Below, one piece after another: positions 26,765 to 35,051 of a stretch of 64,000 bases of DNA (its first letter is position 1; every line of letters starts with the position of its first letter). This stretch comes from CALLPQ01 sp964421675. Its GTDB lineage: Bacteria > Pseudomonadota > Alphaproteobacteria > Caulobacterales > Parvularculaceae. The notes under the pieces are model-generated. The model had not been told where the DNA came from and searched no databases. It saw only the letters and a program-made list of their open reading frames with translations. The stretch lies in the NCBI GenBank assembly GCA_964421675.1, contig CAYQXV010000007.1, positions 1-64,000 on the forward strand, written 5' to 3'. A program made the position numbers and the translations under genes.

Positions 26765-27346
26765 TCACCCCTGTTTTTCCCAGCGCCCCTGCTCCGATTG
26801 ACGCCAATAGGTCAATTCCTGCGCATCATCCCCATTTTGATTTGCATCGCGTATGCGCTTCCACAGATCTCTGGCAGCCCCAATCGCAACGTCATCATTT
26901 CCATCGAAAATCGCAACGCACCGCTCAAATTGATTGAGGCTTTTAACATCAACATAGCCACTATGGACCATGAACAATATGTTCGCTTGATTGGGATTAC
27001 TCAGCGCACCATCACCCGGCACGCCCTCAACCTCATCGAGTGAGGAAAGCAAAATTGGTTCGCTCTCACAGTCCTCGCAGCCAGCAGAAAGAGCGTGGGG
27101 AATAAAACTATCCTCGCGCTCAGTCCAAAGGGCTTCATTCAACGGGGCGAGTTGGTCTTGAGCGCCAGAAACAATAAGCGCTTTCCAGCCGCGTTGCAGA
27201 CTTTTCTCCAAAAGTCCCGGCAGGACAATTGTTAAGCTTGTTGTTTCCAAGTGGTAAAAAAGAATATCTATTTCATTTTCCTCTTTACGGCACGCGCAAC
27301 TGTTACTCGGTATCGCCGCTTTCAATTTGTGTACGCACAAACTCAT
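26765..27346 (-). CDS. holC: DNA polymerase III subunit chi
   Basis: Clamp-loader accessory subunit that links the replisome to SSB. The family part begins at about residue 26: IDILFYHLETTSLTIVLPGLLEKSLQRGWKALIV, then WTEREDSFIPHALSAG and a C-terminal SGYVDVKSLNQFERCVAIFDG. The open frame reaches an ATG at 27346, 44 bases inside pepA, but the first ~25 residues are not family-like. No ATG, GTG or TTG stands at the expected place; after the AGAGGA at ~27280 only ATA (27271) and ATT (27265) are in frame. The true start is uncertain. It follows pepA, the same order as pepA-holC in E. coli. Confidence 0.88.
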   Translation of the reverse strand: MSLCVHKLKAAIPSNSCACRKEENEIDILFYHLETTSLTIVLPGLLEKSLQRGWKALIVSGAQDQLAPLNEALWTEREDSFIPHALSAGCEDCESEPILLSSLDEVEGVPGDGALSNPNQANILFMVHSGYVDVKSLNQFERCVAIFDGNDDVAIGAARDLWKRIRDANQNGDDAQELTYWRQSEQGRWEKQG

Positions 27347-28805
27347 CTAGCAGGCGCACGCCATATCCTGAACCGCCTTTGGGACCGGTAATTTTGTCTT
27401 TTTCATTCCAGGCCATACCCGCAATGTCGAGATGGGCCCAATCCACGCCGTCTTTGACAAAATTGCCCAAAAACGCGGCCGCTGTTGACGACCCGGCCCA
27501 TCGCCCACCAATATTTTTCATATCAGCAATGGGCGACTTGATCATATCATAATGGGTTTTCGTAAGCGGCATGTGCCACAAATTATCCCCTGACGATTTG
27601 CCTGACTCAATTAGTTTTTCCGCAAGCTGATCATTATTTGAAAACAGACCGCCAAACTCATGAGCCAATGCCACAAGGATTGCCCCGGTCAGTGTTGCCA
27701 AATCGACAACGACCTTGGGATTGTAGGTTTCTTGCGCCCACCACATCGCATCCGCCAGAACCAGTCGCCCTTCAGCATCTGTATTCAACACTTCAATGGT
27801 CTGGCCGGACATGCTGGTGACAACATCGCCGGGTCTTTGCGCATTCCCGTCTGGCATATTTTCAACCAGCCCGATCACGCCAACAACATTTGCCTTGGCC
27901 TTACGAGAAGCGATGGCCATCATCGCGCCAGTAACCGCACCAGCACCGCCCATATCCCACTTCATATCTTCCATGCCAGCTGGTGGCTTGAGAGAGATAC
28001 CGCCCGTATCAAACGTAACACCCTTGCCAACAAAACAAGTTACAGGATCTGATTTACTTGCACCGCGCCACTCCATGGCAACAAGTTTACTTTCACGGAC
28101 CGACCCCTGCCCGACACCGAGCAAGGAGCCCATGCCAAGTTTAGCCATTTCTTTTTCGCCGAGAATTTTAACTTTCAAGCCAACGCTCTCAAGTTCGCGG
28201 CAGCGTTGCGCAAAACTCTCAGGATAAAGAACATTTGGCGGCTCGCTTACCAAGTCGCGTGTCAGGAATATGCCATCCGCCAATGTCTCAAGCTCGCTAT
28301 AAACAGTTTTCGATGCAGGATCCGCATCGTAAATGCCTATCTTTGACAGGACCATTTTCTCATTTTTTTCCTGCGTGGTGCGATATTGATTAAACGTATA
28401 GGTGCGCAACCGCGCGCCAAACGCAATATGAGCCGCCGTCAGCTCATCTGACAAAGCCGGTGAGGAAAATCCATCTAACGCAAACAAAACGCTTTTCTCG
28501 CGTAGCACCATCACTTTGGCTGCAGCGCGGGCACCAACATTTTCAGCCTTGTGCTTGGTAAATGCTCCTGCTTTACCGGCACCAACAAGAACGATGTGCC
28601 CATTATTGACACCCGCCGGTCCGGCAATCACAACGCTCTGGCCCGCTTTCCCCACAAACCCGGATGCTTTGGCCGCGCGCACCAATGCCCCGCGCGTTGC
28701 CTTATCGTAAAACTTGTAGGCCGACCCCTCTTTTTGGCTTTCGAAACAAGGAATGATAACGGCACCGGTTTTTGGCATCGCCGCTTTCGAAAATGTCACC
28801 TGCAT
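27303..28805 (-). CDS. pepA: Leucyl aminopeptidase (M17)
   Basis: Cytosolic metallo-aminopeptidase of 500 residues that removes N-terminal residues from peptides; in E. coli the homologue also acts as a DNA-binding architectural protein. The two-metal site is visible as VGKGVTFDTGGISLKPPAGM and the M17 signature NTDAEGRLVLADA. The N-terminal ~165 residues form the macro-domain-like part. It is divergent from lptF, matching the pepA/lptF arrangement of many proteobacteria, and overlaps the open frame of holC. Confidence 0.97.
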   Translation of the reverse strand: MQVTFSKAAMPKTGAVIIPCFESQKEGSAYKFYDKATRGALVRAAKASGFVGKAGQSVVIAGPAGVNNGHIVLVGAGKAGAFTKHKAENVGARAAAKVMVLREKSVLFALDGFSSPALSDELTAAHIAFGARLRTYTFNQYRTTQEKNEKMVLSKIGIYDADPASKTVYSELETLADGIFLTRDLVSEPPNVLYPESFAQRCRELESVGLKVKILGEKEMAKLGMGSLLGVGQGSVRESKLVAMEWRGASKSDPVTCFVGKGVTFDTGGISLKPPAGMEDMKWDMGGAGAVTGAMMAIASRKAKANVVGVIGLVENMPDGNAQRPGDVVTSMSGQTIEVLNTDAEGRLVLADAMWWAQETYNPKVVVDLATLTGAILVALAHEFGGLFSNNDQLAEKLIESGKSSGDNLWHMPLTKTHYDMIKSPIADMKNIGGRWAGSSTAAAFLGNFVKDGVDWAHLDIAGMAWNEKDKITGPKGGSGYGVRLLDEFVRTQIESGDTE

Positions 28806-28940
28806 TTAGAGGCTCCCTAGGGTTTGTTGTTCTAACAGCTCGTTCAATCGAGCTAACTTTACGCATTTTGCCTATTCTGACTAAGCCGAGCCCCAGAAGA
28901 ATGCAATCTTGTTGTCTCAACTCGACCCCTTTTCATAGAC

Positions 28941-30128
28941 GTGATAAGGGTAGCTCAGAAGATTTTCTCCATCGGACGGGTCCCTTTGAAAAGCCTAGAT
29001 CGTTATATTTTAAACCAGTTTATTGGCCCGTTCGCGATGATTATCACTGTGCTGACGCTGGTGATCTGGATGACACAAAGCCTGCAGCGCATTGATCTTG
29101 TGCTTGAAAACGGGCGCGGTATTGGTCTGTTCTTATATATCACAATACTCATCATTCCGAGTTTACTTGTGATTCTGATTCCCTTTTCTCTTTTTGGGGC
29201 CTGCCTTTATTCTTTTTATCGAATGCACTCCGACAGTGAAATTGCGGTAATTTTTGCATCAGGGGTCAGTCGCAGCCGGGTTGCCATGCCGGTGCTCGCC
29301 GTTACGTTTATTGGGGCGCTGGCCACCCTTTATGTGGCCCTTGATCTCAGCCCCAGAACCTACCGTATTTTGAAAAAAGAAATTCTCGATATCAGAACCG
29401 ATTTTGCAAGCTCGGTTCTCAAGAGCGGTGAATTCAATACGGTCATCAATGGCTTTACGATCTATGTCCGCGAAGTCCGACCCAATAATGGCTTTTTAGG
29501 ATTGCTGGTGAGCGATTATCGCAATCCTAATTCCACACAAGCCTATATGGCCGAGCGCGGCATTATTCGCGATGGTCCAAATGGACCCGTCTTGGTTTTA
29601 GCCGATGGTAATTTTCAACGCCAACGCAGTGATGGTAGCGTGCAGATTGTCCCGTTCGAACGCACGACAATCGATATTGCTGCCTATCAACAAAATGAAA
29701 CCTTGCAGCTGGAAATAACCGAGCGATATTTATCGGAACTGCTTCATCCCGACCTGAGTAAGGAATGGGAAAGACAAAATGCCGGGAAAATGCTCGCTGA
29801 AGCCCATGCGCGATTGGCATGTCCTTTTCATGCGTTTGCCTATGTCTTGATCGGCGTGTTCGCGCTCATTGGCGGGGCCTATAATCGCCGAGGATATATT
29901 TTACGAATTGTGCTGGCAGGCGTTAGTGTTATCGTTCTCAAAGTGCTTGGATTCGTGGTGCAGTCATTCTCCGCAGATACCGGCATTCAATGGATTCAAT
30001 ATGCCTTGCCAATTAGCATCTGTTTTATCGCCATTGCCTTACTCTTTGATCTGGTGCCGACGCTAAAACGCATGCGACATGACGCAGCAATGACAAAAGC
30101 GCTTGCAGAAAGTCCGGTAGAGGGATGA
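28941..30128 (+). CDS. lptF: LPS export permease LptF
   Basis: One of the two membrane subunits of the LptB2FG transporter that extracts LPS from the inner membrane. The frame from a GTG at 28941 gives 395 residues. The family-like sequence starts at LKSLDRYILNQFIGPF, so a TTG at 28986 preceded by GGACGGG is a good alternative. Three N-terminal helices, a periplasmic jellyroll-like domain (~125-275: GFTIYVREVRPN, YMAERGIIRDG) and three C-terminal helices are visible. The stop overlaps the lptG start (ATGA). Confidence 0.94.
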   Translation: MIRVAQKIFSIGRVPLKSLDRYILNQFIGPFAMIITVLTLVIWMTQSLQRIDLVLENGRGIGLFLYITILIIPSLLVILIPFSLFGACLYSFYRMHSDSEIAVIFASGVSRSRVAMPVLAVTFIGALATLYVALDLSPRTYRILKKEILDIRTDFASSVLKSGEFNTVINGFTIYVREVRPNNGFLGLLVSDYRNPNSTQAYMAERGIIRDGPNGPVLVLADGNFQRQRSDGSVQIVPFERTTIDIAAYQQNETLQLEITERYLSELLHPDLSKEWERQNAGKMLAEAHARLACPFHAFAYVLIGVFALIGGAYNRRGYILRIVLAGVSVIVLKVLGFVVQSFSADTGIQWIQYALPISICFIAIALLFDLVPTLKRMRHDAAMTKALAESPVEG

Positions 30129-31216
30129 GTTTTACGCTTGCACGCTATATTGCCTGGAGATTGATCGCGAGTGTTGGCGGGCTGTTTATCGCCTTCACCG
30201 CATTAATCATGATCATTGATCTCATAGAAAATATGCGCTTTGCAGGAAAATATGCCAATGGCTCTTTGCTCTTTGCCCTAAAAATCACGGCGCTGCGCGC
30301 GCTCAGCCTCAGTCAGGTTTTATCGCCGTTCCTATTCTTGTTTGGGGCCTTGTGGTGTTTCCAGCAACTCAATAAACGCTCGGAAATCTCCGTCATGCGC
30401 TCGGCGGGTCTTTCGGTATGGCGGGTTCTCGCCCCCACAGCCCTTACCGCCCTTTTCACCGGCATTTTATTGATCACGGTCGTTGACCCGGTTTCAACGC
30501 GCATGCTGGCTCACTCCGAAAAGATGAAGAATGATATACGCGGCAAACGTACCAGTGTGGTGAAGTTTTTAAATGACGGCATCTGGCTGCGCCAAACCCT
30601 CGATGAGGGCGCCTTGTTGATCAATGCCAGAAGCATCAATGAGAAAGATGGAATTTTAGGGGCAGTCACCGTCTTTGAAGTCGATGCAAAAGGGGCTCTA
30701 TCAGAGCGAATTGATGCGCCGGAGGGATATCTAGAAGATTCAAAACTGGACATGCGATATGCCAAAGTCAGACTGCCGGGCGACCCTCTGGCGAAAAGCT
30801 ATGACAGTTACAAAATTCCGATCAATCTTTCCGCGCAAGATCTCAGCGAACAGGTCGCCGCGCCAGAGACCATCTCCTTGTGGAATCTGAACCGATTTAT
30901 TCGCCTAGCCCAAGCCACCGGGCTGTCCACACGCGCCTACTATCTGCGCTATCACGATCTGTTATCGACGCCCTTAAAACTCCTTGGGATGGTGTTGATT
31001 GCCGCCGGCTTTTCTATGCGCCCAACGCGGATGGGTGGGGCGCTAGTCCTGGTCGTGTTTTCAATCGCAACGGGATTTATCCTTTATATAATCACCGAAA
31101 TCGCGACTGCTTTGGGGGAAGCAGGAAGCGTTCCGCTGGTTGTGGCCGCCTGGAGCCCGGCTATTATCGCCACTTTGCTGGCAATAACGGGACTATTGCA
31201 TCTTGAAGACGGCTAA
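30125..31216 (+). CDS. lptG: LPS export permease LptG
   Basis: Partner of LptF in the LPS-extracting ABC transporter, 363 residues. N-terminal helices carry the conserved DLIENMRFAGKYANGS and the coupling region QLNKRSEISVMRSAGLSVWRVL, which contacts the LptB ATPase. A periplasmic domain (~130-250) with GIWLRQTLDEGALLINARSIN follows, then three helices. The ATGA overlap with lptF indicates coupled translation. lptD follows 117 bases downstream, so three LPS transport genes are grouped; lptB, lptA and lptC are not in the window. Confidence 0.96.
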   Translation: MSFTLARYIAWRLIASVGGLFIAFTALIMIIDLIENMRFAGKYANGSLLFALKITALRALSLSQVLSPFLFLFGALWCFQQLNKRSEISVMRSAGLSVWRVLAPTALTALFTGILLITVVDPVSTRMLAHSEKMKNDIRGKRTSVVKFLNDGIWLRQTLDEGALLINARSINEKDGILGAVTVFEVDAKGALSERIDAPEGYLEDSKLDMRYAKVRLPGDPLAKSYDSYKIPINLSAQDLSEQVAAPETISLWNLNRFIRLAQATGLSTRAYYLRYHDLLSTPLKLLGMVLIAAGFSMRPTRMGGALVLVVFSIATGFILYIITEIATALGEAGSVPLVVAAWSPAIIATLLAITGLLHLEDG

Positions 31217-31333
31217 TTGGTGTAAATTTCCACCCTCAATATCTCACGCTTAGATCGCAACGCCGCTTGCGCGCCTCCCCCGCCTTGGCTACTTTACGGG
31301 TATTGATTCGATTACCCCAAGGCGGGCAAGGTA

Positions 31334-34078
31334 TTGCGTAAAAATAAACGATGTGTCCGGTTTTTTCTCGGCACTGTCGCTGGCAGTGTTGGCGCTGTAT
31401 CTTGGCAGCCGTTCAGCTATGCCTCGGACATTACGGACCCATGGTCAGCGAGCGGTCCGTTTGTTAGCCATTCACTGCTGGGTTCCTCAAGCCTATCGTC
31501 GCAAAGCTCCCCGCATGGCGACATCCTGTCCTATAAGTCTCCCTCATTGAGGGCCTCAATTGATTATGGGTTTTCCGTAACCCAGTCTGCATCCGCACTT
31601 TCGCAGGCCCCGGTAAAATCAATCGCGGCGTCAACATTATCGTCCTATTCGCACCTTCCCCTGAACACGACCCAAGATGCAAATTTGTTAGACGCCGATG
31701 GGCTTGATGAAGATGAAACCATCTTGTTTGAGGCTGACGAAATTTCGCGCGATAGCGAAGACGGTCCCGTCACAGCAGCGGGGAATGTTCGTGCTTATTT
31801 CGGTGATCGATATCTCACCGCCGAAAAATTGATTTATTATCCGGACACAAATATTGTCATAGCCGATGGTCAGGTCTCCATCACCGATGCCAATCGGCAA
31901 ACGATCTTTGCCGAGCGGGTCGAATTATCGGGCGATTTGCGAGACGGGATCGCCGAAAATTTTTCGGCCTTGCTGGATGAAAATGCCCGCGTCGCCGCCG
32001 ATAGCGCTGTTCGCGAACAAGGCGCACGCACAAAGCTAAACAAAGTGGTCTATACGGCGTGCGATGTTTGCGATGATGATGGCGAGCAATCGACACCGAC
32101 GTGGCGGATTAAATCGCTGCGCGTTACCCGCGACGAAGAGCGCAAAGTTATTCGCTTCCGCCATGCCTTTTTGGAACTTAAAGGCATTCCCGTCTTTTAC
32201 ACCCCCTTCATACAAGCGCCGGACCCCTCGGTGGAACGCCAATCGGGATTTTTAACACCGATTATCGGAACCTCCTCGCGGCTCAGCTCGTTTGTGGAAG
32301 TTCCTTATTATTTTGCAGTTTCAAATAATCAGGATTTCACCTTCTTTCCTAAATTCACCGTTAGCGATGGAACATTGTGGCAGGGGGAATGGCGGCGCGC
32401 AGGCCGGGATAGTTTCCACGTCTGGGCGGGCGGCGTCATTGATTTTGACAGACCTGAACAATGTTTCGGAACATTTTTGTTTGATGAAGATGGCAATTGC
32501 CGCGATGCGGCCGGGCTTCTTCGCGATGAAAATACCGGCGCGGTCATCGGACCAAGCCCCGGCGATCCGGGCATACCAGTAGATGCGCCGGGCGTGCGAT
32601 GGTATTATTTTGGGCGCGGCTTTCAAAACATCACTGATAATTGGCGTATTGGATACGATATTGAGCGTGTGTCCGATGATGCATTTTTACGCCTTTATGA
32701 TGTGCGGCGGCGCGGCGATCTTCGTCTTGAGTTTGACCGTTCACGGACCAATCGTTTACGCTCCAACATCAATACCGCATGGAGCAACGGCGGAACCAGC
32801 TTTTCGGCGGACAGCTATCTATTTCAAGGTTTGCGCGCGACTGACGATTCATCGCTCACCCCTTACGTGGCTCCGCTCTTGAATTTGCGGCATGATTTTA
32901 ACTGGAAGCCCGCTGGCGGCGATCTTGCGGTTAATGCCAATTTTGCCTCGCTCCAACGCACCGGCGGTACCGATACCCGCCGCATAACCACCCAGGCTTT
33001 CTGGAACCGGGAACATATTACACGCGGCGGACATCGCTTTAATGCCTTTGCCGAACTCAGAGGCGATGCATTTTTCTACCAAGACCTTGACGAGGGCACA
33101 GAAATTCTACCCAACGGTATTGATCTCAGCACCAATGTAACAAGAGATCCGACCACGGATGTTGTGGGCAGATTTTCACCGACCGCCGGTATTGAATGGT
33201 CCTACCCACTCTCGCGTCAAGTTGGCAGCGCCCGCCTTATACTTGAGCCAAGAGTGCAGCTCGCCGCAAGTTTAGATAATCGCAACGATGCTGAAATTTT
33301 AAACGAAGATTCCCAAAGTATTGAGTTCGATTATTCCGGATTGTTTGATTACAATAAGTCAACGGGATTTGATGCCGTAGAAGACGGTCAGCGCTTAAAC
33401 GCTGGTGTATTCGGGTCAATCTCATGGACCAACGGTATCGATTTAGAAGCGGCCATTGGTCAGCAATTTCGAATTCAAGATACTGATGCATTCGCCTTCG
33501 CCGATGGTTTAGGTGAAGAGCGCTCCGATATTGTGGGCGAGCTAAATCTTCGCTTTGGCAACCGGTTTGCGCTTGAAAATCGGTTTCGCCTTGATGAAAA
33601 CAGAATTCGCGAAGATGGAACGCGCAGCCCATCATTTCAGCGTATAGAATCAGCATTGCGGTTTAATGTCTGGCGGTTGAACGGGAATGTTCGATATACG
33701 CGCCTTGAAGATGAGAATACAATTCTAGGTGTTCAGTCTGAAGAAGAAATCAATGCGCTGGCCCGCCTTAAGCTCACCAAAAACTGGAGCGTAGGGGCCG
33801 CATGGCGCGAAGATTTGCGCCCTGACCCAATCGGGCTCTTTGATGATGTCGGCCTGCCGCTATTCGATCCGATGGGTGCGCGGGTTACTATTCCGGGTGA
33901 AGGTACTATTCGACAAGACTTTTTACTTGGCTATCGCGACGAATGCTCAACATTTGAAATCGTCGTACGAAGAGACAGAACACGCGATGTTGGCCTTGTC
34001 CCTGATACGTCAGTGATTGTCAGATTTACGTTGCGATCTCTAACATCTGCCGGAATCGGGGAACCCGTTCGCCGTTAG
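31334..34078 (+). CDS. lptD: LPS assembly protein LptD
   Basis: Outer membrane beta-barrel that inserts LPS into the outer leaflet; 914 residues. The start is a TTG at 31334 preceded by AAGG. After a signal peptide (cleavage near residue 30, FSYA) comes an unusual Ser-rich stretch (~31-118). The OstA/LptA-like domain follows at ~130-235 (GPVTAAGNVRAYFGDRYLTAEKLIYYP), then CDVC (C243, C246) before a barrel (IKSLRVTRDEERKVIRFRHAFLELKGIPVFYTPF). Later cysteines (EQCFGTF, GNCRD, DECSTF) may form the disulfides needed for function. It is not followed by surA-pdxA-ksgA as in many alphaproteobacteria. Confidence 0.95.
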   Translation: MRKNKRCVRFFLGTVAGSVGAVSWQPFSYASDITDPWSASGPFVSHSLLGSSSLSSQSSPHGDILSYKSPSLRASIDYGFSVTQSASALSQAPVKSIAASTLSSYSHLPLNTTQDANLLDADGLDEDETILFEADEISRDSEDGPVTAAGNVRAYFGDRYLTAEKLIYYPDTNIVIADGQVSITDANRQTIFAERVELSGDLRDGIAENFSALLDENARVAADSAVREQGARTKLNKVVYTACDVCDDDGEQSTPTWRIKSLRVTRDEERKVIRFRHAFLELKGIPVFYTPFIQAPDPSVERQSGFLTPIIGTSSRLSSFVEVPYYFAVSNNQDFTFFPKFTVSDGTLWQGEWRRAGRDSFHVWAGGVIDFDRPEQCFGTFLFDEDGNCRDAAGLLRDENTGAVIGPSPGDPGIPVDAPGVRWYYFGRGFQNITDNWRIGYDIERVSDDAFLRLYDVRRRGDLRLEFDRSRTNRLRSNINTAWSNGGTSFSADSYLFQGLRATDDSSLTPYVAPLLNLRHDFNWKPAGGDLAVNANFASLQRTGGTDTRRITTQAFWNREHITRGGHRFNAFAELRGDAFFYQDLDEGTEILPNGIDLSTNVTRDPTTDVVGRFSPTAGIEWSYPLSRQVGSARLILEPRVQLAASLDNRNDAEILNEDSQSIEFDYSGLFDYNKSTGFDAVEDGQRLNAGVFGSISWTNGIDLEAAIGQQFRIQDTDAFAFADGLGEERSDIVGELNLRFGNRFALENRFRLDENRIREDGTRSPSFQRIESALRFNVWRLNGNVRYTRLEDENTILGVQSEEEINALARLKLTKNWSVGAAWREDLRPDPIGLFDDVGLPLFDPMGARVTIPGEGTIRQDFLLGYRDECSTFEIVVRRDRTRDVGLVPDTSVIVRFTLRSLTSAGIGEPVRR

Positions 34079-34336
34079 CTTGTAGCTTTTAGTCTCCACA
34101 GGACGATTATTCCTGTGGGACACACCGTGGCTGAAAATCATACATCAGCGCAATTTGCTCTTCAAAGAGTTCCGGATCTTCAGGCGGTCAGCACGCCCCT
34201 ACGGAGGTTATAACGAAGCGATTATCCGTGAGCGAAACACCATGTATATTTTGAGCACAAACAAGGATGCGACCGCATCCCGGCCGGTCAGGCCGCCCCA
34301 TCGGAGGCGCTCCTTCGCGCCGTGAGATATAAAAAG

Positions 34337-34426
34337 TGGCGGACAGGAAGGGATTCGAACCCCCGGGACGCTTGCACGCCCACACGCTTTCCAAGCGTGC
34401 GCCTTCGACCACTCGGCCACCTGTCC
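34337..34426 (-). tRNA. tRNA-Ser (anticodon GGA)
   Basis: Minus-strand cloverleaf with acceptor stem GGACAGG/CCTGTCC, the D-arm start GCCGAGTGGTCGAAGGC, anticodon loop CTTGGAAAG (GGA; bases 34390-34392), the long variable arm of class II tRNAs, T-loop GGTTCGAATCC, discriminator G and an encoded CCA. It reads UCC/UCU codons. Confidence 0.96.
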
Positions 34427-34732
34427 GCATTCTCCGCCGGGCATGCGCGCTATTGGCACGAGCGCCCGGATGGCGAATGAGGGCGGAATATACTGTGGTT
34501 AAGGGCGCAGGCAAGAAGTATTTGTGCGCAATGGCTGCATAGCCAGTTTGCCGCCAAATTTCGCGGCCTTGGGCGGATTAGCGTGGCAAAGAAGCCCGCT
34601 TTTTACGCGAATCTGCGCCCACCGCGAAAACTGACTGGCCCTGTGGGCCCAAATTCGCTAACATATGGCCTATGTTGAGTAGCTCGCCCATAAAATGATG
34701 GGGCGTTACGGAGAGAATGAAGGGGTCTTACC
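34427..34732. other. Intergenic region between tRNA-Ser and a small membrane protein gene
   Basis: About 306 bases, GC-rich, presumably with the tRNA promoter on the minus strand and the promoter of the plus-strand gene. No gene is recognised. Confidence 0.45.
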
Positions 34733-35005
34733 GTGGGTTTTTTTCGATTAATTGCCTGGGTTTTAGTTTTCCTTGCGATCGCGCTGATCGGGGCAGATGG
34801 CGTCACTTCGCTTGAACAAGGAGAGCCGGTTATTCGTTCAACTGCGTCCTTGCTATCGATTTTGGATATTGATGGCTTTGCCATCGCTGAGGCCGCACCT
34901 GCCGGTATTTCACAGGCACTAACGACCATTATGAAATTGCCGCTTTGGTCAGTCCTCGGGATTATCGGGATTGTGCTGACATTAATCTTCCGTCCTATCG
35001 AATAG
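34733..35005 (+). CDS. Small uncharacterised membrane protein
   Basis: A 90-residue protein with a GTG start (MGFFRLIAWVLVFLAIALIG) preceded by AAGGGG at a seven-base spacing. Two hydrophobic helices, ~5-22 and ~68-87, flank a ~45-residue soluble part, probably periplasmic. Small proteins with this N-terminal FRLIxWxL pattern and two helices occur in alphaproteobacteria, but I know no function. It is convergent with the ABC exporter gene. Confidence 0.7.
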   Translation: MGFFRLIAWVLVFLAIALIGADGVTSLEQGEPVIRSTASLLSILDIDGFAIAEAAPAGISQALTTIMKLPLWSVLGIIGIVLTLIFRPIE

Positions 35006-35051
35006 GTCGCCTCCCCGGCTAACCCTTCTACTAACAACAGACAGCGCCCGG

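Noticed and set aside
34096..34118. Eight-base perfect hairpin after lptD (CCACAGGA/TCCTGTGG)
   Set aside because: No T-run on either side, so I do not call it a terminator.
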